From Erodium maritimum (lineage: Eukaryota > Streptophyta > Magnoliopsida > Geraniales > Geraniaceae): a stretch of DNA of 64,000 bases. Each line of letters opens with the position of its first letter. The first letter of the stretch is position 1. Position numbers and translations under genes: made by a program. The notes beneath the pieces are model-generated. The model searched no databases, had not been told where the DNA came from, and worked only from the letters and a program-made list of their open reading frames with translations. The stretch is taken from contig OY997588.1 of assembly GCA_963921825.1 (NCBI GenBank), positions 63,446,617 to 63,510,616 on the forward strand. Direction: 5' to 3'. Of this stretch, positions 53,963-64,000 are shown piece by piece.

Positions 53963-56900
53963 CTAGTTCCAATCTAAACTCCAATCTATTCCCATTGACC
54001 TTACATGCCTCTCATGTTTAGGCAACGATAGTGCCTTAGTCAACGGGTCGGCTATGTTATCATCAGTTGCAATATAGGTGATCTTCACATCGCCTCGGTT
54101 CAGTATCTCTCTGATGAGGTGATATCGCCGCAGTACATGTTTGGATTTGTTATGCGATCTGGGCTCTTTAGCTTGCGCAATAGCCCCTGTGTTGTCGCAA
54201 AATAGGTTCACCGGGCTGGATGGGTTTTTGATTACACCCAACCCTGCCGTGAACTTCCTAATCCACACAGCCTCCTTGGCCGCCTCTGCAGCCGCTATGT
54301 ACTCGGCCTCTGTCGTGGAGTCAGCGACGGTGTCTTGCTTCACGCTCTTCCAGCTGAAAGCTCCGCCATTCAGCGTGAACACATATCCTGACTGACTTCT
54401 AAAGTCATCTGGATCTGTCTGGAAACTAGCGTCTACATATCCATTAACAACTAGTTCAGAATCATCTTTTCCCCCGTACACTAGAAACGCGTCCTTAGTT
54501 CTTCTCAAATATTTGAGAATCGCTTTGACCGCTATCCAGTGTTCCTCACCAGGGTTAGACTGATGTCTGCTGGTACAACTCAAGGCATATGAGACATCCG
54601 GTCTCGTGCATATCATGGAATACATGATCGATCCTACCGCCGAAGCGTATGGGATTCGCATCATTCTTTTCAGCTCATCAGGTGTCTTAGGACACTGAGT
54701 CTTGCTGAGATGAACGCCATGACGTGCGGGTAAGAGTCCTTTCTTGGAATCAAGCATTGAGAACCTACTCAATACCTTGTTCACATAGGTGCTTTGACTT
54801 AAACCCAAGACCCTCTTGGTGCGATCTCTATATATCTTAATCCCTAAGATATAAGCAGCATCGCCTAAGTCCTTCATTGAGAAACACTTCCCTAACCAAG
54901 CTTTAGTCTCGTGCAAGGTTGGGATGTCGTTTCCAATGAGTAGTATGTCATCGACATACAACACCAGAAAGGTAATCATACCCCCATTTGCCTTCTTGTA
55001 AACGCAAGGTTCATCTTCATTCTTGATAAAGCCAAATCCAATTACAGCTTCATCAAAACGAAGGTTCCAACTCCGAGAAGCTTGTTTCAATCCATAAATG
55101 GATTTCAACAACTTACAAATCTTTCCCTTATTCTTCGGATCGACAAAACCTTCGGGTTGAGACATATAAACGTCCTCCGACAAATTTCCGTTTAGGAAAG
55201 CGGTTTTGACATCCATTTGCCATATCTCGTAATCGTGATATGCAGCTATGGCAAGAAGAATTCGGATAGATTTGACCATAGCCACTGGGGAAAAGGTTTC
55301 CTCATAGTCAATCCCTTGGATCTGCCTATAACCTTTCGCCACCAGTCGGGCTTTGTAGGTCTGAGGGTTTCCTTCCATGTCCATCTTCACCTTGAAGATC
55401 CATTTGCATCCGATGGTTCTTACACCACCGATGGGATCAACCAGTTCCCAGACTTGGTTGTCCGACATGGATTGCATTTCCTCCCTCATGGCTCCCAGCC
55501 ATAACTCAGAGTCGGGTCCGTCCACAGCTTCCTGAAATGTAGCTGGATCATCGTGATCCACCACAAGCTCACCGTCACCTCCAGACACAAAGTAACCATA
55601 TCTCGGAGGTGGACGACTAACCCTTTCAGATCGCCTTGGACCTTCTGGAATTGTTGCAGGAACTGGTCCTTGCTCTACGACCATCTCAGGCTCTTCTACA
55701 GGGTTGTCCAGTGGATCAGTTGGATCTGTACCACCCTGAATTTCTTCTAGATGTACAACCCTCCCACTGACGTCTTTGGAAATAAACTCCCTTTCCATAA
55801 AGACCCCACCCCGAGCGACGAACACCGTGTTCTCGCTGGGTTTGTAGAAGTAGTACCCCATTGTTTCTTTGGGATACCCAACGAAGGTGCATTTATCAGA
55901 TCTTGGTTCGAGCTTAGTCGGAACTAAACGTTTCACATAAGCCTCGCAACCCCAAATCTTTAGGAAGGACAAAACGGGCTTTCTCCCGCGCCATTTCTCA
56001 AATGGTGTCCCTTCCACAGCCTTCGTCGGAGCCCGATTCAAAATGAATGCGGCCGTCTCCAGAGCATAACCCCAGAAAGAGATTGGGAGATCAGTCCCAC
56101 TAATCATGGACCGGACCATATCCAATAAAGTCCGATTTCTCCGTTCGGACACACCATTCAATTGTGGTGTTCCGGGAGGAGTCCATTCCGAAAGGATCCC
56201 ACTTTCTGCTAGATGATCTAAAAACTCTGTGGTCAAGTATTCTCCACCTCGATCTGATCGAAGTGCTTTAATACTTTTCCCGAGCTGGTTTTCTACTTCC
56301 GTCTTAAACTCTTTGAATTTATCAAAAGCTTCAGACTTATGTCTCATCAAATAGACATAACCATATCTACTGAAGTCGTCAGTAAATGTGATAAAGTAGC
56401 TAAAACCCCTCCTGGCAAGTGTGCTCATTGGTCCACACACATCCGAGTGTATTAGCCCCAATAAGTCACCCGCCCTTTCACCGCGACCGATGAAGGGCGC
56501 TTTAGTCAGTTTTCCCATCAAACAAGATTCGCATCTATCAATCGAATGAAATTCGAATGGACTAAGAAGTCCACACTTGTGAAGTGTTGATATGCGTTTC
56601 TCGTTTATGTGGCCTAAACGACAATGCCATAAAAGAGTTTGGTCTAAATCATTGGACTTAGACCTCTTGGTATTTACATTATATATAGAGCTTGAGGCAT
56701 TGTTATCCATATCCAATATGTACAATCCTCCAACCATTTTGGCGCTAGCATAAAATATATCATTGCATAAAATATTGAAAATCCCATTTCCAACATCAAA
56801 ATTGTATCCTTCCTTGTCCAACAAAGAAATAGATACAATATTCCTACTGAAAGTAGGTACACAATATACATTGTTCAAAACAAAAACTAGCCCACTTGGC

Positions 56901-57988
56901 AAAAGAAGACTTATGGATCCTACAGCAGTCGCCACAACTCTAGTCTTGTTGCCCACTCTGAGGTCCACCTCGTCCTTCTTCAAGCTTCTCCTACCTTCCA
57001 GCCACTGCACATTAGTACAAATGTGAGATTCAGCCCCGGTATCCAATACCCATGAATCTTTGGAAGTAGTGAGATTTAGCTCTATAAAGAAAATACCTGA
57101 TGAAGGCACAGTCCCACCGCCCTTCTTCAGATCATCCAGAAACTTCCTGCAATCTTTCTTCCAGTGACCAGGCTGTTGACAGTAGAAGCAGACATTCTCG
57201 ACATCCTTCCCCTTCCTTGAGGACTCCCCGGTCCTAGGAGGGTTAGGACGCTTCGGATGCCTCATCTTTCCTGCCAAGTGCATAGGGGCCTTGCCCTTAC
57301 CACTAACAGTTCCCTTATTCTTGAAACTGTTTCCCTGTCTGACCATCAGAACATCCTTGGATCCCTGATCCTTGACGTTCTTTTCAGCAGTTACCAACAT
57401 TCCATGCAACTCTGAAATGGTCTTGTCCATATCGTGCATATGATAGTTCATGACGAACGTAGCATATGAACGAGGAAGGGAACGCAGAACCACATCCGCT
57501 GCCATCTCGTTCTCTATCTTAAGACCCAGTCGATTAAGATGTTCGAGATGCCCCTTCATCTTTAGGACATGAGGACCCACGGAGACTCCTGCTGACATTT
57601 TGCAGGAGAGAAGTTCATTAAGGACATTGTATCTCACGATACGTGCCCTTTCCTTGAACATACCCTTTATGATCCCCATCATAGTATAGGGGTCATCAGA
57701 GTACTCCATGAACTGGTCTTGGAGATCAGACTCCATGCAGCCCAGCATAATACATGCCACATCTATAGAATCGCTAAGGTGCTTTTGGTATGCATCCTTA
57801 ACGGCCCTAATGGCATTATTAGCTGGCTCCTCAGGGATAGCCTGGTCTAGGACATATTCTTTGCGCTCGAATTTGAGGACTATCCTCAAGTTTCTGTCCC
57901 AGTCCAAGTAGTTTGTCCCACTTAGCTTGATCCTATCAAGAATGGTTTTTAGTGACAAACTACTATTGTTCGCTGAAGTACTTGCCAT
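53963..57988 (-). CDS. Ty1/copia Gag-Pol polyprotein, intact (1,341 residues)
   Basis: Start is the ATG at 57,988 (MASTSANNSSLSLK). Domains in order: Gag (about residues 1-240), zinc knuckle CFYCQQPGHWKKDC (about 270), aspartic protease with LDTGAESH (about 318), integrase HHCC finger (about 455-495) and catalytic core with Asp in IHSDVCGP (about 515), Asp in RSDRGGEY (about 578) and Glu in SERRNRTL (about 614), reverse transcriptase with DVKTAFLNGNL and LYVDDILL (about 1,011), RNase H with DASFQ and STTEAEY (about 1,190-1,230). Integrase before RT is the copia order. All catalytic residues I looked for are present and there is no stop, so it may be competent for transposition. Confidence 0.97.
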   Translation of the reverse strand: MASTSANNSSLSLKTILDRIKLSGTNYLDWDRNLRIVLKFERKEYVLDQAIPEEPANNAIRAVKDAYQKHLSDSIDVACIMLGCMESDLQDQFMEYSDDPYTMMGIIKGMFKERARIVRYNVLNELLSCKMSAGVSVGPHVLKMKGHLEHLNRLGLKIENEMAADVVLRSLPRSYATFVMNYHMHDMDKTISELHGMLVTAEKNVKDQGSKDVLMVRQGNSFKNKGTVSGKGKAPMHLAGKMRHPKRPNPPRTGESSRKGKDVENVCFYCQQPGHWKKDCRKFLDDLKKGGGTVPSSGIFFIELNLTTSKDSWVLDTGAESHICTNVQWLEGRRSLKKDEVDLRVGNKTRVVATAVGSISLLLPSGLVFVLNNVYCVPTFSRNIVSISLLDKEGYNFDVGNGIFNILCNDIFYASAKMVGGLYILDMDNNASSSIYNVNTKRSKSNDLDQTLLWHCRLGHINEKRISTLHKCGLLSPFEFHSIDRCESCLMGKLTKAPFIGRGERAGDLLGLIHSDVCGPMSTLARRGFSYFITFTDDFSRYGYVYLMRHKSEAFDKFKEFKTEVENQLGKSIKALRSDRGGEYLTTEFLDHLAESGILSEWTPPGTPQLNGVSERRNRTLLDMVRSMISGTDLPISFWGYALETAAFILNRAPTKAVEGTPFEKWRGRKPVLSFLKIWGCEAYVKRLVPTKLEPRSDKCTFVGYPKETMGYYFYKPSENTVFVARGGVFMEREFISKDVSGRVVHLEEIQGGTDPTDPLDNPVEEPEMVVEQGPVPATIPEGPRRSERVSRPPPRYGYFVSGGDGELVVDHDDPATFQEAVDGPDSELWLGAMREEMQSMSDNQVWELVDPIGGVRTIGCKWIFKVKMDMEGNPQTYKARLVAKGYRQIQGIDYEETFSPVAMVKSIRILLAIAAYHDYEIWQMDVKTAFLNGNLSEDVYMSQPEGFVDPKNKGKICKLLKSIYGLKQASRSWNLRFDEAVIGFGFIKNEDEPCVYKKANGGMITFLVLYVDDILLIGNDIPTLHETKAWLGKCFSMKDLGDAAYILGIKIYRDRTKRVLGLSQSTYVNKVLSRFSMLDSKKGLLPARHGVHLSKTQCPKTPDELKRMMRIPYASAVGSIMYSMICTRPDVSYALSCTSRHQSNPGEEHWIAVKAILKYLRRTKDAFLVYGGKDDSELVVNGYVDASFQTDPDDFRSQSGYVFTLNGGAFSWKSVKQDTVADSTTEAEYIAAAEAAKEAVWIRKFTAGLGVIKNPSSPVNLFCDNTGAIAQAKEPRSHNKSKHVLRRYHLIREILNRGDVKITYIATDDNIADPLTKALSLPKHERHVRSMGIDWSLDWN

Positions 57989-59523
57989 TTGATCTACACG
58001 ACAAACAAAATATAATCAGTAAACTGAATAAATTTTATGAAGATCAAGTTCAAACACCAACCAATTGATTCTAAACCTTTAGAACCTAAAACCAAGATCC
58101 TTGATTCACCCGATTAAGCTGAACTAATGCTCACTACTTAATCGAGCTATGTAGGTAGGACTCCATCCAATCACATCCAATGTGACTCTTGGCTAGGGTA
58201 TGTACTCATGTACACGGCTTACCCTATCTAATACCCTAGCTCAACCTCAGGCTGAGAATCGTAGTCGGGTCCACCAATTTTCAACTATGGCCCGTCACTA
58301 TGTGGGTGCTCCGCTAATGCGCACGACACCTACACATGTCGTCCAAACCTACTACCCCGCTTTCCCATGGATGCTCCGCTAATGCGCACGACACCCATAG
58401 GACGGGGAGGTAGTAAGGTGTTGATAATTGGGAGGTATCGGACATGACCCGTTTTTACTTGTCCGGTTGTGTTTTAAACTTTTGGCACATCCTAGATGCG
58501 ATGAGCACATCAACTACATTCCAAATGTAATGATGCCTCCAATTACATCCAATGTAATTCTTCCTTCGAACCCGTCAACTACATCCAATGTAATGACGAT
58601 TCTAAGGGCTCACAGACAATGATTAAAACCAATTTTATCTTTGCATGTGAGGTGATATGCTCGGTAAATTAAGTTAAGCATGCAATTCTAAAACACATAG
58701 AAAAGATCATGCAAAAACTAAACCAAGCATAAATCGTTAAATATGTACATAATAGCCCACTAAACTAACTCCCACTAGCTTCTTGAGCTCCACCGACTCC
58801 AAGCCGATGTCAAAACCCGAGAAGCCACCAAATGACCTTTTCGCCCTTTCTTCGTCTTGAGTAAAATATTACAATTTAATACACGACTCGCAGGTCGGGA
58901 ATTAATAAATATTACAAATAAGTGGTACGACGACCACACCTCGAAAAAATAATTACACGCTAACTCTAACGGCTCGCAGGCCGTGAAAAGCGATAAATAA
59001 TTAAATCAAACTCGGGGCTATTATGTACACCATGCCAACATCACATCACACATCGTGTTATCAAACAAGCATGTTATCAAACATCATGTGATTTTCCGGT
59101 TTTAATTAATTGCCAAGTTTCGAAAATTTTTGATACTCGGTTTATCGAAACCGTTCAAAATTGAAACTTTTGAACATTTGATTTTTGAGTTCATCAAGAC
59201 GGTTCCAAACTCGTCATGACTAACAAAACGGTTTAGCTCGGCATATTGACCATCCAATGGTCATGCTTGGCCTAGCTCCGTCCAACGGAGCCCCGTTCGG
59301 TCCCGGTTTCGGCTCCCCGAGAGTCCCGCTCCCGAGACCCGAAAAATCAAATTTTTTTCAAAAATTCCAGATTTGATAAACTTTTCAAAAATTCATTTTT
59401 CATGCATTAAACCCATAAACAAGAATTTAAAACATGTTATCCAACAATTTAGCAAATTAACATGCAAAACCGAAACTAGCAAGCAAAACCGAAAGTTCTC
59501 TTGTGAATCCCGAAGGTAGCACG
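57989..59523 (-). other. 5' leader of young copia
   Basis: A leader of about 1.5 kb between primer site and gag. It includes a direct repeat GGATGCTCCGCTAATGCGCA-like (at about 58,303 and 58,370) and repeated (AC)TACATCCAATGTAAT phrases (about 58,510-58,595) with short self-complementary arms. No ORF beyond short ones. Confidence 0.6.
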
Positions 59524-59535
59524 GCTCTGATACCA
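59524..59535 (-). other. Primer-binding site of young copia (Met-tRNA)
   Basis: TGGTATCAGAGC on the minus strand, separated from the 5' LTR by one base. Confidence 0.93.
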
Positions 59536-59536
59536 C

Positions 59537-61212
59537 TGTTGGGTCTCGATGGAGGGTATGAACACATACTTGCAGCGGAAATAACTCGAGACCATGTCAT
59601 AGAACACTACCAAATATTAGATACACAAGAGAATAAACAATATGGATGTTTCCTTACCAACTAGTTCAAGAAAAGGAAGAGAACACCAAAGAAACGATGA
59701 TCGGCTTGAGTCTCCAAGACGCCTACGTATCCAAATGGAATCAAAGCCACGTAGTTCTTCTTTAGATGACTCAAGAACACAACAAGAGGGGGGAAAAGTG
59801 CCAAACTCGAAATTGTAGTGTGAGAGGGAGAGAAGTTGTGTTTCTATTCTTGTCTTGTGATTTGTTGTAGGAAAAAGATGACTTAAACCATCAACAACCA
59901 TCAAGGACAAGTAAGGTGTGAAGCATGGTGTGAAGTAAGACAAGCATGGTGCTAAGTATGGCAAGACAAGATGGGTTAGGTGGTGAATCACCAACACCTT
60001 AATCCTTGTCTTGCTTACTTAGTACTAATTAATCAAGACTTGATTAATTAGTTCCATGGGCCTTGGTTGCATGGGCCTTTCATGGGCCTCTTGGAACATG
60101 GCCCATGGCCATTCCCAACGAGGTCCCGTGACGTGCTCATCGCCTCCAAGCCTTCCATACCGGAAATGTCCAACATTATCCGACGCGATCAATCCCAAGA
60201 CTCCAAGCCTTGTCTTGATCCGTAATGTCCTATTCACTTACGGGCACATGACCCAAAACCCAGTTTTGGTCATGTCCCGAGACAACTCTCTTTTGGCCAT
60301 TCTCCATAAATGTGTCAATGAGTTTCATCCTTCGGTGTGACCCTTAGGTCTATGCATGTCGATAGATCAACGTAAAATCCCATTTTACTTGATCCTATAT
60401 AAGTGGCAACTAACGAGACTTTAGTATTGCCTGACACTACATAGCGAATCGAACCAATCGATTCTAACCTTTCCGTCCTCCCTGTCATTATCCTTTTATC
60501 TCCGATATCCTGATTGAGATAAGGCATAGAGCCGTCATCCTTATTATTCTCAATCACTGTTCCTTGATATGTGAGATGACTGAATATATGATACCTAGTA
60601 TCATGTGCATGGCCATGCTATTCTTTCAGTCACTCTCGATCAAGCGGCCGAGAACCGATATCTTTCCCATACCTCAGTATGAGGGATAAATCCCTTAGCC
60701 GTCTTTCGTGTCACTCATGCAACCCGTCCCCAAGCCAATCCTGGCCGTTATGGAAGCCCTGTTACGGACAACGTTAGGCTCAGGTCAAACTTAGTTGTTG
60801 ACTGCATAGTGATCACAAAGACTCCTTGGTCTAAGGATACATGACAAGCTACGACACTGAATATGTTAATGACTCAATCTATGGCACACATTCAGGGCGG
60901 GTCGTCCAATATCATGTCCCACATGATATCTATGATCAGACTCCGGAATCCCATTCCAATGACTAACAGAACGTAAGCCATGAAGAGCCATCTTTCATAC
61001 TAGTCGCTTCTAGTGAAGCTTTATTGACTAGGGACCCATCGAGTGTGATCCATCTCGATCTATGGTTCTATTCGCATGGTGGGCATAGATCAGAAATCAC
61101 ATCGATATATTACTCCAACACATAAGTAATAGAAAGCCGCTTTAATCTTATTGCTAATGATGATATATACATTTGGACATTTATGATTGAACTACGGGCA
61201 CTAAGACTAACA
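59537..61212 (-). repeat. 5' LTR of young copia
   Basis: 1,676 bp, the same length as the 3' LTR. A CTTATATAG box on the minus strand at about 60,403-60,395 is a candidate promoter for the element RNA. Confidence 0.95.
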
Positions 61213-61648
61213 CTAGCCACCTCTCGGCTAGGTCGGGGTTCGGCTCCCCGACAAATGTAGGTATCCCTAGCTTCAGGAAGTCCAGCAGGGTACGGGCCGT
61301 GTGGTCCTCTGCCTGAACAGGCCTCACTGGGACCGCTGCTCCCTCCGGAGCTGGCGAAGGCGACTCTCGACTGGCGATGATCGCCACTAAACTCTGGACT
61401 GTCCTGGTCAGCTCATCCAGGGCAGTTATAACAGGAGGGTCCGCGACCGGCGGGACGCTGGGTGTGCCTGTAGACGGCCCCGCGTCGCTTCTCCTGTCTT
61501 CTCCGACAGGAGTACCCTGCGCCTCCGCGTACTCAGTAGGCTCAATGGTTGGCACCCGTCCCGGTGTCCCCGCTGACCATCCCCGCCTGCCTCGCGTGGG
61601 CGCCCGTCCCCGTGTCCCAGCTGATCTTCCTCGTCTGCCACGAGCCAT
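61213..61648 (-). pseudogene. Gag of copy B, N-terminal part
   Basis: Starts at the ATG at 61,648 ([14 protein letters not shown]), Arg/Gly/Pro-rich, then [16 protein letters not shown] and [21 protein letters not shown], where the copia insertion interrupts. Together with 52,268-51,241 it forms the Gag frame of copy B. The tail read through into the copia LTR is not part of the protein. Confidence 0.9.
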
Positions 61649-62190
61649 GTCTCAGTATCCTCTACACGGATACACGCAAACGTTTAGTTTGCGAATTTAA
61701 ATAACGAGGACAAGCTCCAATACACTAGCGCTCACACGCTCTAGGTCTGTTCAACCCTCACACGGTCCTCTATGCATTTACTTATAACTTTCCGCAATCA
61801 AACCAGTGTTCGCTACTCGTCCCTTGCGGGAAAAGTAGTAAAAGGGATGAGCGTTGCGCTCACCTCCACGGACACCCGTTCGATTATGGCATACTAGTAA
61901 CGCACCAAAGACTCACCGGTCTAACCGGGGCAAACCACTACCTCATAACCTGATGCCAAACGTCACACCGCCCATGCTAACAACACCTCGAGTAAGATAA
62001 ACCTCAACACGGGAAACACGTCCTCAATTCAGTAAATCACTACTGCTCACGCTATTAATACTTTAATTACTAGAGTACGTAAGGGAAACCTCAAATAAAC
62101 CGCACAGACGTGCACCAAGTCACGCAACGATAATCCTAACCGCACAACGAAACAAAAGATAAAGCCTCGGATTTCTCTGATCTGCTACAG

Positions 62191-62385
62191 CCTCGGTCAC
62201 CAAACTGCCCTCCAGGCCGCGGCGGCCTCGGCCACCAGACCGCCCTCCAGGCCGCGGAGGCCTCGGCCACCAGACCGCCCCCCAGGCCGCGGAGGTCTCG
62301 GCCACCAGACCGCCCTCCAAGCCCTCCTGACCCTCTGTTTTGCTAAGGTCTCAGCCACCAGACCGCGGCCCAGGCCCTAGCAACG
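62191..62385. repeat. 35-bp GC-rich tandem repeat in leader of copy B
   Basis: About four units of CCTCGGCCACCAGACCGCCC plus TCCAGGCCGCGGAGG. Very GC-rich, and the CCGCGG cores are palindromic. Confidence 0.85.
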
Positions 62386-62573
62386 CCACTGGGCCTTTTT
62401 CACTTCGTTTCAGACTCGAACCTTACCCCGTTTTAACCCTAAGAAACGCCTTAAACGGCACACACGCTCGACCCACGATTTACCAACACACGTACAACCA
62501 TTCAAGACCAAACACAAGTCTCCCCAACCTCAAACATAAGCCGACACGGCCAAACAAAAACAGAACAACAGTC

Positions 62574-62735
62574 GCCCACCGGGCCAACCAACACCGAACC
62601 ACGCCCACCGGGCCAACCAACACCGAACCACGCCCACCGGGCCAACCAACACCGAACCACGCCCACCGGGCCAACCAAAATCAAACACGCCCTCAGGGCC
62701 AATCAAAATTTTAAAACGCGCCCACTGGGCCAACA
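62574..62735. repeat. 29-bp tandem repeat in leader of copy B
   Basis: Units of GCCCACCGGGCCAACCAACA plus CCGAACCAC, nearly identical in the first three copies and decaying on the right. Degenerate counterparts are in the A-family leaders. Confidence 0.85.
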
Positions 62736-63086
62736 AATTTTAAAACTTTCTCCACTTCATTAAAAACCTCACTTCTTGACATCAGGTAGTTACAATCCGG
62801 TCCAAGCGACCCCGAACTACATTGTACCCACTTGACATCAACACCATCACGCTCGACTACAGGGGCGCCCCTGAGTCGAGTCGCGACAGTTTAAAAATGT
62901 TTCACGCAACAACAGACAAACAGTATGCCAGTAACCCCGTACTGCACACACACACAAACACAAACAGGACTTAAAACACAACGGGTCTACACACGGTTCC
63001 GACCTGCGTACCCAACGCACGACGGGACTTTACCAACTCGACTCTCCCCACCTAATCGACGTGTAGTCCGAGGTGTGAAACCTCGA

Positions 63087-63098
63087 GCTCAGATACCA
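63087..63098 (-). other. Primer-binding site of copy B, one mismatch
   Basis: Minus strand TGGTATCTGAGC, one base different from the Met-tRNA complement TGGTATCAGAGC, 3 nt from the LTR. The mismatch could reduce priming. Confidence 0.85.
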
Positions 63099-63101
63099 AG
63101 C

Positions 63102-64000
63102 TGTCACGCCCCAATTTCAGTAAACCGAACTCAGGACGTGAACCTTTAAAACAATAAAACATTTTGAAACCTTTTACATTAAATCACTTTAAAAACACCA
63201 TTTGTTCAACAAAATAATATTTACAACTTAAAATACATCCCAACAAGTGGACAAAAGTATGGTATCCGTCGCTAAACTCAAAATAAACCCAGAATCCCGC
63301 TCCTACCTCTTCAAGCTTCAGAAGCTCACCTAGTCCAACCTGCGATCGGTACCTGTAGGAAAAGCAGCTAGGGGTGAGCGTTCGCTCACCACCATGGATA
63401 ACAGACTGACTACGGCATACTTAGCAGACAAAGCCGGTGACACCAACAACGACTCAACTGACACACACTCGACCAAATACTTTCCTCAACCGACTCAATA
63501 CACGGACACGTGATGTAGACCCCACACAACAATTGACGACCTCTTCCAAAGACACGACAGACAACCACGCAACACCCAAGATCACAAAGGATCGCACACC
63601 AAACAAGATCACAAAGGATCGCATACCAGCTGCTCAGTAACCATCTCTATCTCTCGCCCTTTACCGATCCTAGTCAGGTCAGGCGGTCGACCTGTCGCGC
63701 AAACTTCTCCCGATCTCTATCGGGAGGCTAGCCCACAACCTCTCCCCTTCCCCCGATCATAATCGGGTGACTAGCCACACCCGCGCAAACCACGAAACTT
63801 CTCCCGACACACAGCCGGGAAGCTAGCCCACAACCTCTCCGCTTCTCACGATCCCAGTCGCGAGGCTAGCTACACCACCAACCTCGCAATCCTTCCCCCG
63901 ATCCCAGTCGGGGGGCTAGCCCACAACCTCTCCGCTTCCCCCGATCCCAGTCGGGAGGCTAGCCACACCATGCAACTTCCCCGACATAAAGTCGGGTTTC
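63102..64000 (-). repeat. 5' LTR of gypsy copy B (cut by window end)
   Basis: Aligns with 47,969-48,870, including the hairpin repeat array at 63,700 onward. The remainder lies outside the window. Confidence 0.93.

Larger units (their letters stand above)
52273..61212 (-). mobile_element. Young full-length Ty1/copia retrotransposon
   Basis: It has two 1,676-bp LTRs (52,273-53,948 and 59,537-61,212) that begin TGTTGGGTC and end GACTAACA, a Met-tRNA primer site, a purine tract, an intact Gag-Pol frame and the perfect 5-bp duplication CTAGC (52,268-52,272 and 61,213-61,217). The only LTR difference I noticed is one A/G at about 52,850 versus 60,114. Total 8,940 bp. LTR length, GGGAGA purine tract and protein style suggest the Angela/BARE-Tork part of copia, not certain. 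Confidence 0.96.
61649..63086 (-). other. 5' leader of gypsy copy B
   Basis: Untranslated leader, longer than in family A (about 1.4 kb against 0.66 kb). The extra length includes the two GC-rich arrays listed separately. No gene. Confidence 0.6.
47969..64000 (-). mobile_element. Second Tekay-type gypsy element (copy B), pol-deleted, runs off the window
   Basis: Left (3') LTR is 47,969-51,185, followed by a purine tract, a short internal region with only gag, a leader, a primer site and the start of the right (5') LTR at 63,102. It is clearly related to copies A1/A2 but diverged. The possible target duplication on the left is TCCTC (47,964-47,968); the partner lies beyond the window. A young copia element interrupts gag. 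It lacks protease core, RT, RNase H and integrase, so it depends on relatives for movement. Confidence 0.9.

Noticed and set aside
61181..61648. 155-residue protein as an independent gene
   Set aside because: The first ~140 residues are Gag of copy B and the tail is read-through into the copia LTR.

Overview
The window is plant nuclear DNA, almost certainly from a eudicot. The evidence is a spliced cycling-Dof transcription factor gene, plant-type LTR retrotransposons (Tekay/Del-like and Athila-like Ty3/gypsy, several Ty1/copia), a hAT DNA transposon, a decayed LINE and an endogenous pararetrovirus (Caulimoviridae). I could not identify the species. Apart from the Dof gene the 64 kb is nearly all mobile or viral sequence, stacked as nested insertions whose borders can mostly be read to the base.

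Left block (1-31,723). Positions 1-4,788 are part of a Tekay-like gypsy element (gag end, leader, primer-binding site, truncated 5' LTR). It abuts, without a clean LTR end, a minus-strand endogenous caulimovirid (about 4,789-11,100). The virus has a Met-tRNA primer site, a movement-protein ORF, a long coat/protease/RT/RNase H ORF and the start of a third ORF cut off at the junction. Next is a triple nest. A degenerate copia element with 135-bp LTRs (11,253-31,723; flanks GTCTA/GTCTC) carries a hAT transposon in its 5' LTR (11,297-28,000; 8-bp duplication AATTGAAT/ATTTGAAT). The hAT carries a full-length Tekay-like gypsy element (15,269-26,721; 5-bp duplication CCTAA) with an open 1,635-residue Gag-Pol frame and 2,965-bp LTRs.

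Middle (31,724-45,050). This holds a LINE-like remnant, weak gene remnants, the Dof gene on the minus strand (exon 1 38,805-38,683; exon 2 37,228-36,086) and a very decayed copia element rich in tandem repeats (about 40,190-44,990).

Right block (45,050-64,000). An Athila-like gypsy LTR, leader and gag pseudogene is interrupted at 47,969 by a second, diverged Tekay-type element that lost most of pol and runs off the right edge. Its gag is interrupted by a young copia element (52,273-61,212; 1,676-bp LTRs, duplication CTAGC) with an intact 1,341-residue Gag-Pol.

The Dof gene is the only recognisable host gene and is probably a clock-output repressor. The two elements most likely to be or recently have been active are the 52.3-61.2 kb copia and, less so, the 15.3-26.7 kb gypsy. 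The most unusual item is the caulimovirid, because its movement protein lies in a separate ORF upstream of a fused coat-protease-RT polyprotein, with short start/stop overlaps between successive ORFs.
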